Made by a program: the position numbers and the translations under genes | Assembly: GCA_029864165.1 (NCBI GenBank) | Contig: JAOTTZ010000101.1 | Span: 1 to 6,754, forward strand | Direction of reading: 5' to 3' | DNA length: 6,754 nucleotides | Origin: Burkholderiaceae bacterium | Lineage (GTDB): Bacteria > Pseudomonadota > Gammaproteobacteria > Burkholderiales > Burkholderiaceae_C | Shown here: in pieces, positions 1 through 5,232 of the stretch | Position numbering within the stretch: the first letter of the stretch is position 1 | Layout of the letters: every line of letters starts with the position of its first letter | Notes under the pieces: model-generated | What the model saw: the letters and a program-made list of their open reading frames with translations, nothing else | Told to the model about the DNA's origin: nothing | Databases searched by the model: none

Positions 1-648
1 GTAAAAATCGGGCAACGGACGTGTCGGCACGATCTCTCCGTTGAGGTAGAGCTGCTGGCCACGGTAGCTGACCTCGTCCCCGGGCACACCAACCACGCGC
101 TTGATGTAATCGATGCTGGTGTCCAGTGGGTAGCGGAACACCATCACGTCGCCCCGTTGTGGGTTGTGGTTGTCGACAATTTTCTTGTTGATGACCGGCA
201 AGCGCACCCCGTAATGAAACTTGTTAACCAGGATCAGGTCGCCCACCAGCAGCGTGGGAATCATCGAACCCGATGGAATCTTGAACGGCTCGAACAAGAA
301 CGAGCGCAACAGAAATACGGCCAAGATCACCGGAAACAGGCCTGCTGTCCAGTCTAGCCACCAAGGTTGGGCCAACACGGCCTGCTGTGCCGTGGCGACA
401 TCGCCGTCCACCTTTGCGATGCCCTTGCGTGCCAGCTCTTCGCGGCGTGTCGCATCTTGCTCTTGCAGCGCAGCGGCCGAGGCCTCACGTTGCGGCTTGA
501 AGTAATAGCGCTCGGCCAGCCAGTACGCAAACGTGACGAGCGACAAGGTGAACAACAGCAGTGAAAAGTTACCGCTCCAGTAGCCAAGGTACCAGCCACC
601 CAAAAAGAGTGCAAGGCCGGCGTAAAGCAAACCTGTCAGATAACCCAT
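1..648 (-). CDS. lepB: Signal peptidase I, 3'-truncated by the window edge
   Basis: Membrane-bound serine protease that removes signal peptides from exported proteins on the periplasmic side of the inner membrane. The 216 visible residues read without interruption from an ATG at 646-648. Two hydrophobic segments are visible, at about residues 4-44 and 101-117, separated by a charged cytoplasmic loop (about 46-90). The family box IPSGSMIPTL follows: Ser128 is the expected nucleophile and Ser126 the oxyanion residue. YIKRVVGVPGD holds the general base Lys183, 55 residues after the serine, the same spacing as Ser90/Lys145 of the E. coli enzyme. The C-terminal part of the catalytic domain lies beyond position 1. 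The start is only 7 bp after the lepA stop, so the two are probably co-transcribed and translationally coupled, as in most proteobacteria. The ribosome-binding site is weak (GGAAG inside the end of lepA). Confidence 0.96.
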   Translation of the reverse strand, partial: MGYLTGLLYAGLALFLGGWYLGYWSGNFSLLLFTLSLVTFAYWLAERYYFKPQREASAAALQEQDATRREELARKGIAKVDGDVATAQQAVLAQPWWLDWTAGLFPVILAVFLLRSFLFEPFKIPSGSMIPTLLVGDLILVNKFHYGVRLPVINKKIVDNHNPQRGDVMVFRYPLDTSIDYIKRVVGVPGDEVSYRGQQLYLNGEIVPTRPLPDFY

Positions 649-655
649 CGGTTGT

Positions 656-2464
656 TCAGTCTTCCACTTGCAGAATGGCCAAAAACGCCTCTTGCGGCAC
701 CTCGACAGTGCCGATCCTTTTCATGCGTTTTTTGCCGGCTTTTTGTTTGTCGAGCAACTTGCGTTTGCGTGTGATGTCACCGCCGTAGCATTTTGCGATG
801 ACGTTCTTACGCAAGGCTTTGATTGTCTCACGGGCAATGATGTTCGCCCCTATAGCGGCTTGGATGGCGACGTCGTACATCTGGCGCGAGATGACTTCGC
901 GCATTTTGGCGACCACCGCGCGGCTGCGGTACTGGCTTTGGCCGCGGTGAATGATCATCGACAACGCGTCGACGCGATCGCCGTTGAGGAGAATATCGAC
1001 CTTGACGACATCAGCGGCTTGGTACGCCTTGAACTCATAGTCCATTGAAGCGTACCCGCGCGATACACTTTTTAACTTGTCGAAAAAATCCAGCACGATC
1101 TCGGCCAGCGGCATCTCGTAGCTGAGCATAACCTGCCGCCCGTGATAGGCCATGTTGATCTGGTTACCTCGCTTCTGGTTTGCCAGCACCATCACGGGGC
1201 CGACGCACTCTTGCGGCATGTACAGGTGCATCGTCACGATGGGCTCACGAATTTCGAGGATCTGCCCAAGTTCAGGCATCTTCGACGGGTTCTCGACCAG
1301 GAGCACTTTGCCGTCGTTCTGCTCAACCTGATACACCACTGACGGCGCGGTGGTAATCAGGTTTTGGTTGAATTCACGCTCGAGTCGCTCTTGCACGATC
1401 TCCATGTGCAGCAGGCCGAGGAAGCCACAGCGAAAACCAAAGCCGAGGGCCTGCGACACCTCGGGCTCGTAGCGAAGTGATGAGTCGTTGAGTTTGAGCT
1501 TCTCGAGCGCTTCGCGCAGCTGCTCGTATTCGCTGGCCTCGGTCGGGTACAGGCCGGCAAACACCTGCGGTTGGATTTCTTTGAACCCGGGCAACGCGAT
1601 GCTTGCTGGCCCCAAATTGTTGGGCAGCTTTTTCTCCACCGTGATGGTGTCGCCAACCTGGGCGGCCTTTAACTCTCTGATTCCGGCCACCACAAAGCCC
1701 ACCTCGCCCGCGCTGTGCCGCTCACGCGGCATAGCCTTGGGCGTGAACACGCCCAACTGCTCGGCGGTGTAGACGGCGCCACTGGCCATCATCCGGATGC
1801 GCTCACCCCTATTGAGCTGACCATCGACCACCCGCACCAGCATGACCACGCCGGCATAGTTGTCGTACCACGAGTCGACGATCATCGCCCTCAGCGGTGC
1901 GTCGGGTCGGCCCGTGGGTGCGGGCATGCGGGTGACCACGGCCTCAAGGATCTCATCGATACCCTCACCCGTCTTAGCGCTGCAAGGAATGGCCAGTGCC
2001 GCATCGACGCCGATCACGTCCTCGATTTCGAACTTGGCTTTCTCGGGGTCGGCCTGCGGCAGGTCCATCTTGTTGAGTACGGGCACCACCTCCACACCCA
2101 ACTCCAGCGCGGTGTAGCAGTTGGCCACCGTTTGCGCTTCGACACCTTGGCTCGCATCGACCACCAGCAAGGCGCCCTCGCAGGCCGACAGTGAGCGGCT
2201 TACTTCATACGAGAAATCGACGTGCCCCGGAGTGTCGATCAGATTGAGGTAGTAGGTTTGGCCGTCCCGCGCCCGGTAGGTGAGTGCAGCCGTTTGCGCT
2301 TTGATGGTAATGCCGCGCTCACGCTCGATCTCCATCGAATCCAGCACCTGGGCCTCCATTTCGCGATCGCTCAAACCCCCGCAGCGCTGAATCAAGCGGT
2401 CGGCAAGTGTCGACTTGCCGTGGTCGATATGGGCAATGATGGAAAAGTTGCGGATGTGGTTCAT
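656..2464 (-). CDS. lepA: Elongation factor 4, ribosomal back-translocase GTPase
   Basis: Translational GTPase of the EF-G-like family that binds the ribosome and is linked to back-translocation and to 30S biogenesis. The protein is 602 residues, against 599 in E. coli. GTPase motifs are intact: AHIDHGKS at 11-18 (G1), DTPGH at 77-81 (G3), NKMD at 131-134 (G4) and SAK at 161-163 (G5). The [14 protein letters not shown] segment and the EF4-specific lysine-rich C-terminal domain ([22 protein letters not shown]) complete the family architecture. I place the start at the ATG of [18 protein letters not shown]. The reading frame stays open for 34 further codons to a GTG at 2566, but that extension ([12 protein letters not shown]...) lacks family character and begins just after a terminator. 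No clear Shine-Dalgarno sequence precedes the chosen ATG. The gene is followed after 7 bp by lepB. A strong intrinsic terminator at 2579-2610 separates it from upstream transcription. Confidence 0.97.
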   Translation of the reverse strand: MNHIRNFSIIAHIDHGKSTLADRLIQRCGGLSDREMEAQVLDSMEIERERGITIKAQTAALTYRARDGQTYYLNLIDTPGHVDFSYEVSRSLSACEGALLVVDASQGVEAQTVANCYTALELGVEVVPVLNKMDLPQADPEKAKFEIEDVIGVDAALAIPCSAKTGEGIDEILEAVVTRMPAPTGRPDAPLRAMIVDSWYDNYAGVVMLVRVVDGQLNRGERIRMMASGAVYTAEQLGVFTPKAMPRERHSAGEVGFVVAGIRELKAAQVGDTITVEKKLPNNLGPASIALPGFKEIQPQVFAGLYPTEASEYEQLREALEKLKLNDSSLRYEPEVSQALGFGFRCGFLGLLHMEIVQERLEREFNQNLITTAPSVVYQVEQNDGKVLLVENPSKMPELGQILEIREPIVTMHLYMPQECVGPVMVLANQKRGNQINMAYHGRQVMLSYEMPLAEIVLDFFDKLKSVSRGYASMDYEFKAYQAADVVKVDILLNGDRVDALSMIIHRGQSQYRSRAVVAKMREVISRQMYDVAIQAAIGANIIARETIKALRKNVIAKCYGGDITRKRKLLDKQKAGKKRMKRIGTVEVPQEAFLAILQVED

Positions 2465-2578
2465 GCGGATGGCGTTTTGCGCTGGCACTGGGTTGGGCTC
2501 ACAGCAACCGACCGCTTGGCGCAGGTTGCAAACCGCCAGGGCAACCGACTTGGTGGCATCGGCCACTCGTCAGCAGGC

Positions 2579-2610
2579 AAAAAAAAGGCACGTCGAACTG
2601 ATGACGTGCC
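2579..2610 (-). terminator. Strong Rho-independent terminator upstream of lepA
   Basis: Read on the minus strand, this is a perfect 8-bp stem, GGCACGTC (2610-2603) with GACGTGCC (2594-2587), around an 8-nt loop (ATCAGTTC), followed directly by eight T residues (2586-2579). There is no T-run on the plus-strand side, so it acts on leftward transcription. It would stop transcription arriving from the fab/YgfX side, or from the possible promoter at 2650-2655, before lepA. It may be the original end of the lost rpoE-mucD operon, the end of a short RNA, or a leader attenuator of lepA-lepB. Confidence 0.85.
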
Positions 2611-2643
2611 CTCCAACAAAATGTTTGGCAACTGCTTGTTGGG
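2579..2643 (-). ncRNA. Possible short two-hairpin RNA or lepA leader RNA
   Basis: If transcription starts about 7 nt after the -10-like TACAAT at 2655-2650, the product up to the terminator would be about 65 nt. It would form two consecutive hairpins. The first pairs CCAACAA (2642-2636) with TTGTTGG (2619-2613) around a 16-nt loop. The second is the terminator stem. The bases GGAGG (2614-2610) sit between the two. This could be an independent small RNA, or an attenuated leader whose read-through gives lepA mRNA. The structure is seen in the sequence; that it is transcribed is inference. I recognise no known RNA family here. Confidence 0.3.
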
Positions 2644-2721
2644 GTTCTCATTGTAGCCAAAACTGCCGGGCTAGAAGCCGCGCCAATCCTTGATTTCACG
2701 TCGTTGCACGCCCCCAACAAG
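2635..2721. repeat. 10-bp perfect inverted repeat CTTGTTGGGG / CCCCAACAAG
   Basis: CTTGTTGGGG at 2635-2644 is the exact reverse complement of CCCCAACAAG at 2712-2721, with 67 bp between them. A third partial copy, CCAACAA, lies at 2613-2619. In a leftward transcript that began above 2721, the 10-bp arm would compete with the 7-bp pairing CCAACAA/TTGTTGG just before the terminator. The repeat is directly visible; a regulatory role is inference. Confidence 0.5.
2650..2655 (-). promoter_or_regulatory. Possible -10 element upstream of the terminator
   Basis: On the minus strand the hexamer is TACAAT in the context TTTTGGCTACAATGAG. It differs from the sigma-70 consensus TATAAT at one position. 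The region 17-18 nt upstream (about 2673-2679) has no good match to TTGACA, so the call rests on the -10 alone. No better promoter is visible between the terminator and the lepA start, which makes this the leading candidate for driving either a short RNA or, by read-through, lepA-lepB. Confidence 0.3.
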
Positions 2722-2771
2722 GAATATTATTAACAGAATATTAACAGTTACTGTGGAAAACTTGGGGATAG
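2721..2771. repeat. AT-rich patch with short direct repeats and DnaA-box-like 9-mers
   Basis: This patch is markedly AT-rich compared with its GC-rich surroundings. It holds two copies of ATTAACAG, at 2729-2736 and 2740-2747, 11 bp apart (one helical turn), each preceded by AATATT or a near copy. A small palindrome, ACAGT-T-ACTGT, lies at 2744-2754. On the minus strand, TTTTCCACA (2760-2752) differs by one base from the DnaA box TTATCCACA, and CTATCCCCA (2771-2763) differs by two, in the same orientation. No replication or initiator gene is present in the window, so I describe this only as an origin-like or DnaA-responsive-looking motif cluster. Confidence 0.4.
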
Positions 2772-2925
2772 CCTTGGAGTAACCTGTTGGTACTCACCGC
2801 AGACTGTCAAATCTTGATCGACTTGAAGCTAGGCTGTCTCCTGTGCGCCACTTTTATCCGCCGGACAAGGATAGATGTTAGTGACCGCACACATCAGGAC
2901 GCGGTTGGTTTTTGAAACCGTCGAG

Positions 2926-3048
2926 AAGAATGTTTCGGCAACGAGCTGTACCAAACTGGTACCTCGTCAATGACCGCCGCAATCTCGTCGTAGAGAGCTG
3001 GCTCATGCCATCGATCTCACGCAAGATAAGAGTCATCTTCTGATGAGG
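2926..3048 (-). pseudogene. rpoE: Remnant of RpoE (ECF sigma factor), region 4 only
   Basis: Three minus-strand pieces line up in order with sigma region 4 of the RpoE family, whose usual text is close to LREIDGLSYEEIAxIMxCPVGTVRSRIFRARE. Piece one is PHQKMTLILREIDGMS (3048-3001). Eight extra bases (3000-2993) then shift the frame. Piece two is YDEIAAVIDEVPV (2992-2954), with one extra codon near the usual DCPV. A single extra T (2953) shifts the frame again, and piece three is GTARCRN followed by divergent residues (2952-2926). Regions 1 and 2, which bind core polymerase and the -10 element, are missing: only about 50 bp separate the first piece from the stop of the upstream gene, where roughly 450 bp are expected. 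The position, directly after the YgfX-like gene that follows fabF, is where rpoE sits in many Burkholderiales. The remnant cannot encode a working sigma factor. The match was made by eye from memory of the family. Confidence 0.83.
2948..2962. repeat. Perfect 6-bp hairpin at the second rpoE frameshift
   Basis: On the minus strand, GTACCA and TGGTAC form a perfect inverted repeat around GTT. It lies exactly where the rpoE remnant has an extra codon and an extra T relative to the family sequence. Flanking GAG and CTC extend the symmetry with a small bulge. It is probably a mutational product rather than a functional site. Confidence 0.6.
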
Positions 3049-3101
3049 CTCATACCAGCCGGATTCACTGCAAGGGAATTTGCCCGCTGGCCAAAACCTT
3101 T

Positions 3102-3566
3102 TCAAGCTGAAAACGGCACAGCTTGCGACGGCCGCGGTGAATACAGCGCGCAGCGCAACGCGTGCCAATGCGTTTCCAGGCCCCGACGCGTCACCGCAAT
3201 CCACGTGGCATATCGCCAGCGCGAGACCGTGTTGGGCGTAAAACGCAGCAGTATCAACGAGCCCAGATCGATCGCTACGACAACTTCGCCGGATACCGGC
3301 TCGACCGCCTCGACTTGGCCGACGTGCCAATACTGGCCGTCCCAGCGCAGCGTCAGCGAGCCATGACAGGGGTGTTGGCGACCCAAGAGCAACGCGAATA
3401 AGGTTCCCCCAACGCTGGTTGCGCTCACCCAGGTTGGCACCGGGGCAGAGTGCGCCAGCGACCAACTCATCATCGCAACGCAGACCATCACGACCAGCAG
3501 CCACACGGCAGCACGCAGCGCCACGGGGCGGATCACTTCGACTTGTAGCGGTGGCGCGGCGTGCAT
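3102..3566 (-). CDS. Small inner-membrane protein resembling YgfX
   Basis: A 154-residue protein with a short N-terminal arm, two hydrophobic segments (about 17-37 and 46-62), a short loop and a soluble basic C-terminal half. The pattern LTLRWDGQYWHV at 71-82, right after the second helix, is what YgfX-like proteins show (a tryptophan-rich W.DG.W turn). A protein of this kind is commonly encoded between fabF and rpoE in Burkholderiales, and the gene begins 18 bp after the fabF stop. YgfX of E. coli (CptA) has been described as a toxin-like inhibitor of cell division proteins; whether the betaproteobacterial relatives do anything similar is not known to me. The start codon is ATG at 3564-3566 with only a weak purine stretch before it. 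The C-terminus is directly followed by the rpoE remnant. The gene shows no frame lesion, although its next neighbour has decayed. Confidence 0.75.
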   Translation of the reverse strand: MHAAPPLQVEVIRPVALRAAVWLLVVMVCVAMMSWSLAHSAPVPTWVSATSVGGTLFALLLGRQHPCHGSLTLRWDGQYWHVGQVEAVEPVSGEVVVAIDLGSLILLRFTPNTVSRWRYATWIAVTRRGLETHWHALRCALYSPRPSQAVPFSA

Positions 3567-3584
3567 GTAAACACCACACTCTCG

Positions 3585-4829
3585 TCAGATGCGCTTGAAA
3601 ACCAAGGTGCCATTGGTACCGCCAAAACCAAAGTTGTTTTTTACGGCCACGTCAATCTTCAACTCGCGCGCCACGTTAGCGCAGTAGTCCAGGTCGCACT
3701 GCGGATCCTGGTTGAAGATGTTGATCGTCGGTGGTGAGACCTGATGGTGCAAAGCCAGTACGGTGAAAACCGACTCAATTCCCCCTGCGCCACCGAGCAG
3801 GTGCCCGGTCATCGATTTGGTGGAGGTGATCACTAACTTTTTGGCTTGATTCCCGAACGCTAGTTTGATGGCGTTGGTCTCGTTCACATCTCCCAGCGGG
3901 GTCGAGGTGCCGTGCGCATTGAGGTATTGCACCGCGTCGGCGTTGATACCGGCGTTGCGCAGCGCGGCCATCATCGTGCGCTTGGGGCCATCGACATTGG
4001 GGGCGGTCATGTGAAACGCATCGGCCCCCATGCCGAATCCCACCAGTTCGCAGTAAATCTTGGCGCCGCGGCGCTTGGCGTGTTCATACGCTTCGAGCGC
4101 CAGCACGCCAGCGCCCTCGCCGAGAACAAATCCGTCACGGTCCTGGTCCCAAGGACGAGACGCTGTCTGCGGATCGTCGTTGCGGGTAGACAGCGCCCGC
4201 GCTGACGCGAACCCGCCCACGCCCAATGGCGATATCGACGCTTCGGAGCCACCTGCAATCATCACATCGGCATCACCATACTCGATCAACCGGCCAGCTT
4301 CGCCAATGCTATGCAAGCCAGTGGTGCACGCGGTAGCGATCGCTAGATTAGGGCCTTGGAAGCCAAAAGTAATCGAGACATGACCTGAGATCATGTTGAT
4401 GATCGAGGCCGGAACGAAAAACGGTGTGATGCGCCGCGGGCCGCGGGCTGTCAACTCGGCATGGGTTTCCTCGATCAACGGCAAGCCGCCGATGCCCGAA
4501 CCAACAATACATCCGATACGCTCGGCTTGCTCTTGGCTCAGCGCACTGCCGGTCGGCAGCCCAGCGTCCTTGACCGCCTGTATCGAGGCCGCCAGCCCGT
4601 AATGGATGAAGGTATCCATATGCCGAGCGTCCTTGGCCGGAAAATAGTCCTCGACCGGGAAGCCCTTTACCTCGCCGGCAAAACGGCAGGCAAACGCCGA
4701 GGCGTCGAACTTGGTGATATTGGAAATGCCGGAACGTCCGGCGACGATATTGGCCCAGCCATCGGCCACCGTGTTGCCCACGGGGCTGATCAATCCAAGA
4801 CCTGTGACGACAACGCGGCGTCGGGTCAT
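3585..4829 (-). CDS. fabF: 3-oxoacyl-[ACP] synthase II (KAS II)
   Basis: Cytoplasmic condensing enzyme of type II fatty-acid synthesis. It elongates acyl-ACP with malonyl-ACP and is the isozyme that handles long and unsaturated chains. The protein is 414 residues, against 413 in E. coli. The Cys-His-His triad is intact: Cys168 in AIATACTTGLHS, His306 in NAHGTSTPLGD and His343 in KSMTGHLLGGAGG. The glycine-rich C-terminal motif NNFGFGGTNGTLVF is at 398-411. I start at the ATG of MTRRRVVVTGLG because AAGGG lies 6 nt upstream (4836-4840). An in-frame TTG two codons earlier is possible but would overlap that spacer. The gene follows acpP after an 18-bp gap, giving the usual acpP-fabF pair, and is the last fatty-acid gene of the cluster. 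Confidence 0.97.
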   Translation of the reverse strand: MTRRRVVVTGLGLISPVGNTVADGWANIVAGRSGISNITKFDASAFACRFAGEVKGFPVEDYFPAKDARHMDTFIHYGLAASIQAVKDAGLPTGSALSQEQAERIGCIVGSGIGGLPLIEETHAELTARGPRRITPFFVPASIINMISGHVSITFGFQGPNLAIATACTTGLHSIGEAGRLIEYGDADVMIAGGSEASISPLGVGGFASARALSTRNDDPQTASRPWDQDRDGFVLGEGAGVLALEAYEHAKRRGAKIYCELVGFGMGADAFHMTAPNVDGPKRTMMAALRNAGINADAVQYLNAHGTSTPLGDVNETNAIKLAFGNQAKKLVITSTKSMTGHLLGGAGGIESVFTVLALHHQVSPPTINIFNQDPQCDLDYCANVARELKIDVAVKNNFGFGGTNGTLVFKRI

Positions 4830-4835
4830 GTGCAA

Positions 4836-4840
4836 CCCTT
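4836..4840 (-). promoter_or_regulatory. Ribosome-binding site of fabF
   Basis: AAGGG on the minus strand, 6 nt before the ATG at 4827-4829. It supports the ATG over the in-frame TTG at 4833-4835, which would leave no room for this site. Confidence 0.65.
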
Positions 4841-4847
4841 GACGGCC

Positions 4848-5087
4848 CTATGCCTTGTGGTGCTTCAGCGCATACTCGACAGCGAGTTGCACGGTTGTGA
4901 TCTTCTCAGCTTCTTCATCCGGGATCTCGATGCCAAACTCGTCCTCCAAGGCCATCACCAATTCCACGGTGTCAAGCGAGTCGGCACCCAGATCGGCTAC
5001 AAAAGCCTTTTCGCTGGATACATCGGATTCGGGTACACCGAGTTGCTCGGCGATGATCTTCTTGACGCGTGCTTCGATATCGCTCAT
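4848..5087 (-). CDS. acpP: Acyl carrier protein
   Basis: Small acidic cytoplasmic carrier that holds growing acyl chains as thioesters on a phosphopantetheine arm and shuttles them between FabD, FabF, FabG and the other synthase enzymes. It has 79 residues, close to the E. coli length. The prosthetic group attaches to Ser37 in the signature GADSLDTVE, and the recognition helix that follows ([24 protein letters not shown]) is strongly acidic, as expected. The open frame extends eight codons further upstream, but the ATG of [10 protein letters not shown] is the real start: it matches the family N-terminus and has an excellent GGAGGA site just before it. The 145-bp gap to fabG with a possible promoter suggests that acpP may also be transcribed on its own, which fits its high demand in the cell. 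Confidence 0.98.
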   Translation of the reverse strand: MSDIEARVKKIIAEQLGVPESDVSSEKAFVADLGADSLDTVELVMALEDEFGIEIPDEEAEKITTVQLAVEYALKHHKA

Positions 5088-5090
5088 GTC

Positions 5091-5096
5091 TCCTCC
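5091..5096 (-). promoter_or_regulatory. Strong ribosome-binding site of acpP
   Basis: GGAGGA on the minus strand, 3 nt (or 5 nt counted from the inner GGAG) before the ATG at 5085-5087. It is the strongest Shine-Dalgarno match in the window and decides the short start over the eight-codon upstream extension. Confidence 0.8.
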
Positions 5097-5121
5097 GGGA
5101 GGTTGCTGCAAACAGGCCGAG

Positions 5122-5127
5122 ATTCTA
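5122..5127 (-). promoter_or_regulatory. Possible -10 element of an acpP promoter
   Basis: TAGAAT on the minus strand, in the context CTTTAGAATCTCG, is one base from TATAAT and would give a leader of about 28 nt before acpP. No convincing -35 is present at 16-18 nt. An internal acpP promoter is common in proteobacteria, which supports the reading but does not prove it. Confidence 0.35.
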
Positions 5128-5134
5128 AAGCTAG

Positions 5135-5192
5135 CTCAGCAGTGACGCTGAGAAGGGCCACACTGCCAGAGGCACCAGCAAACCGGTGGCCC
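5135..5192 (-). other. Hairpin-rich stretch in the fabG-acpP gap
   Basis: Two inverted repeats lie side by side in the minus-strand transcript. GGGCCAC (5192-5186) pairs perfectly with GTGGCCC (5161-5155) around a 24-nt loop that itself contains TGCC-AGA-GGCA at 5164-5174. A second perfect 6-bp hairpin, CTCAGC-GTCACT-GCTGAG, spans 5152-5135. Neither is followed by a T-run, so these are not intrinsic terminators. They could stabilise or process the mRNA between fabG and the much more abundant acpP. Confidence 0.4.
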
Positions 5193-5232
5193 TAACCCAC
5201 CACTGGCGCCTACCTGGGTGCCCGAAGACTTG

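Larger units (their letters stand above)
2465..3101. other. Gene-poor decayed region between the YgfX-like gene and lepA
   Basis: About 640 bp with no intact gene I can support. From right to left it holds the rpoE remnant (about 3048-2926), about 150 bp with no recognised content, the AT-rich repeat patch (2721-2771), a 10-bp inverted repeat, a possible -10 element, the strong terminator, and 114 bp of open frame fused in phase to lepA. In many Burkholderiales this interval carries rpoE-rseA-rseB-mucD and often a glutaredoxin-like gene, about 3-4 kb. I infer that most of it was deleted and the rest is decaying. A stretch at about 2828-2776 reads VDQDLTVCGEYQQVTP on the minus strand, faintly like the VDxD...L...YG..VP pattern of glutaredoxin-like proteins, but this is too weak to call. 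Confidence 0.7.

Noticed and set aside
1715..2194. Plus-strand open frame of 159 codons opposite lepA
   Set aside because: Shadow of lepA with low-complexity His/Asp/Arg composition and no domain.
2499..2720. Minus-strand 73-codon open frame spanning the terminator before lepA
   Set aside because: It runs through the terminator hairpin and overlaps the lepA leader, has no ribosome-binding site and no recognisable content.
2782..2810. Perfect -35-like TTGACA on the minus strand (2810-2805)
   Set aside because: No -10-like hexamer lies at 16-18 nt downstream (ACAGGT is the nearest), so it is not called a promoter.
2776..2828. Possible glutaredoxin-like remnant reading VDQDLTVCGEYQQVTP on the minus strand
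   Set aside because: A glutaredoxin-like gene is often found before lepA in relatives, but the match is a few scattered residues and could easily be chance.
2878..3579. A 233-codon open frame on the minus strand covering the YgfX-like gene and the rpoE remnant
   Set aside because: Over 3102-3566 it is out of frame with a protein that has clear membrane segments and family motifs, and its own sequence is arginine- and alanine-rich with no recognisable domain. Its only meaningful part is LREIDGMS, which belongs to the rpoE remnant.
4461..5195. Long plus-strand open frame of 244 codons opposite fabF and acpP
   Set aside because: It is the antisense shadow of two well-supported conserved genes and has no recognisable protein features.
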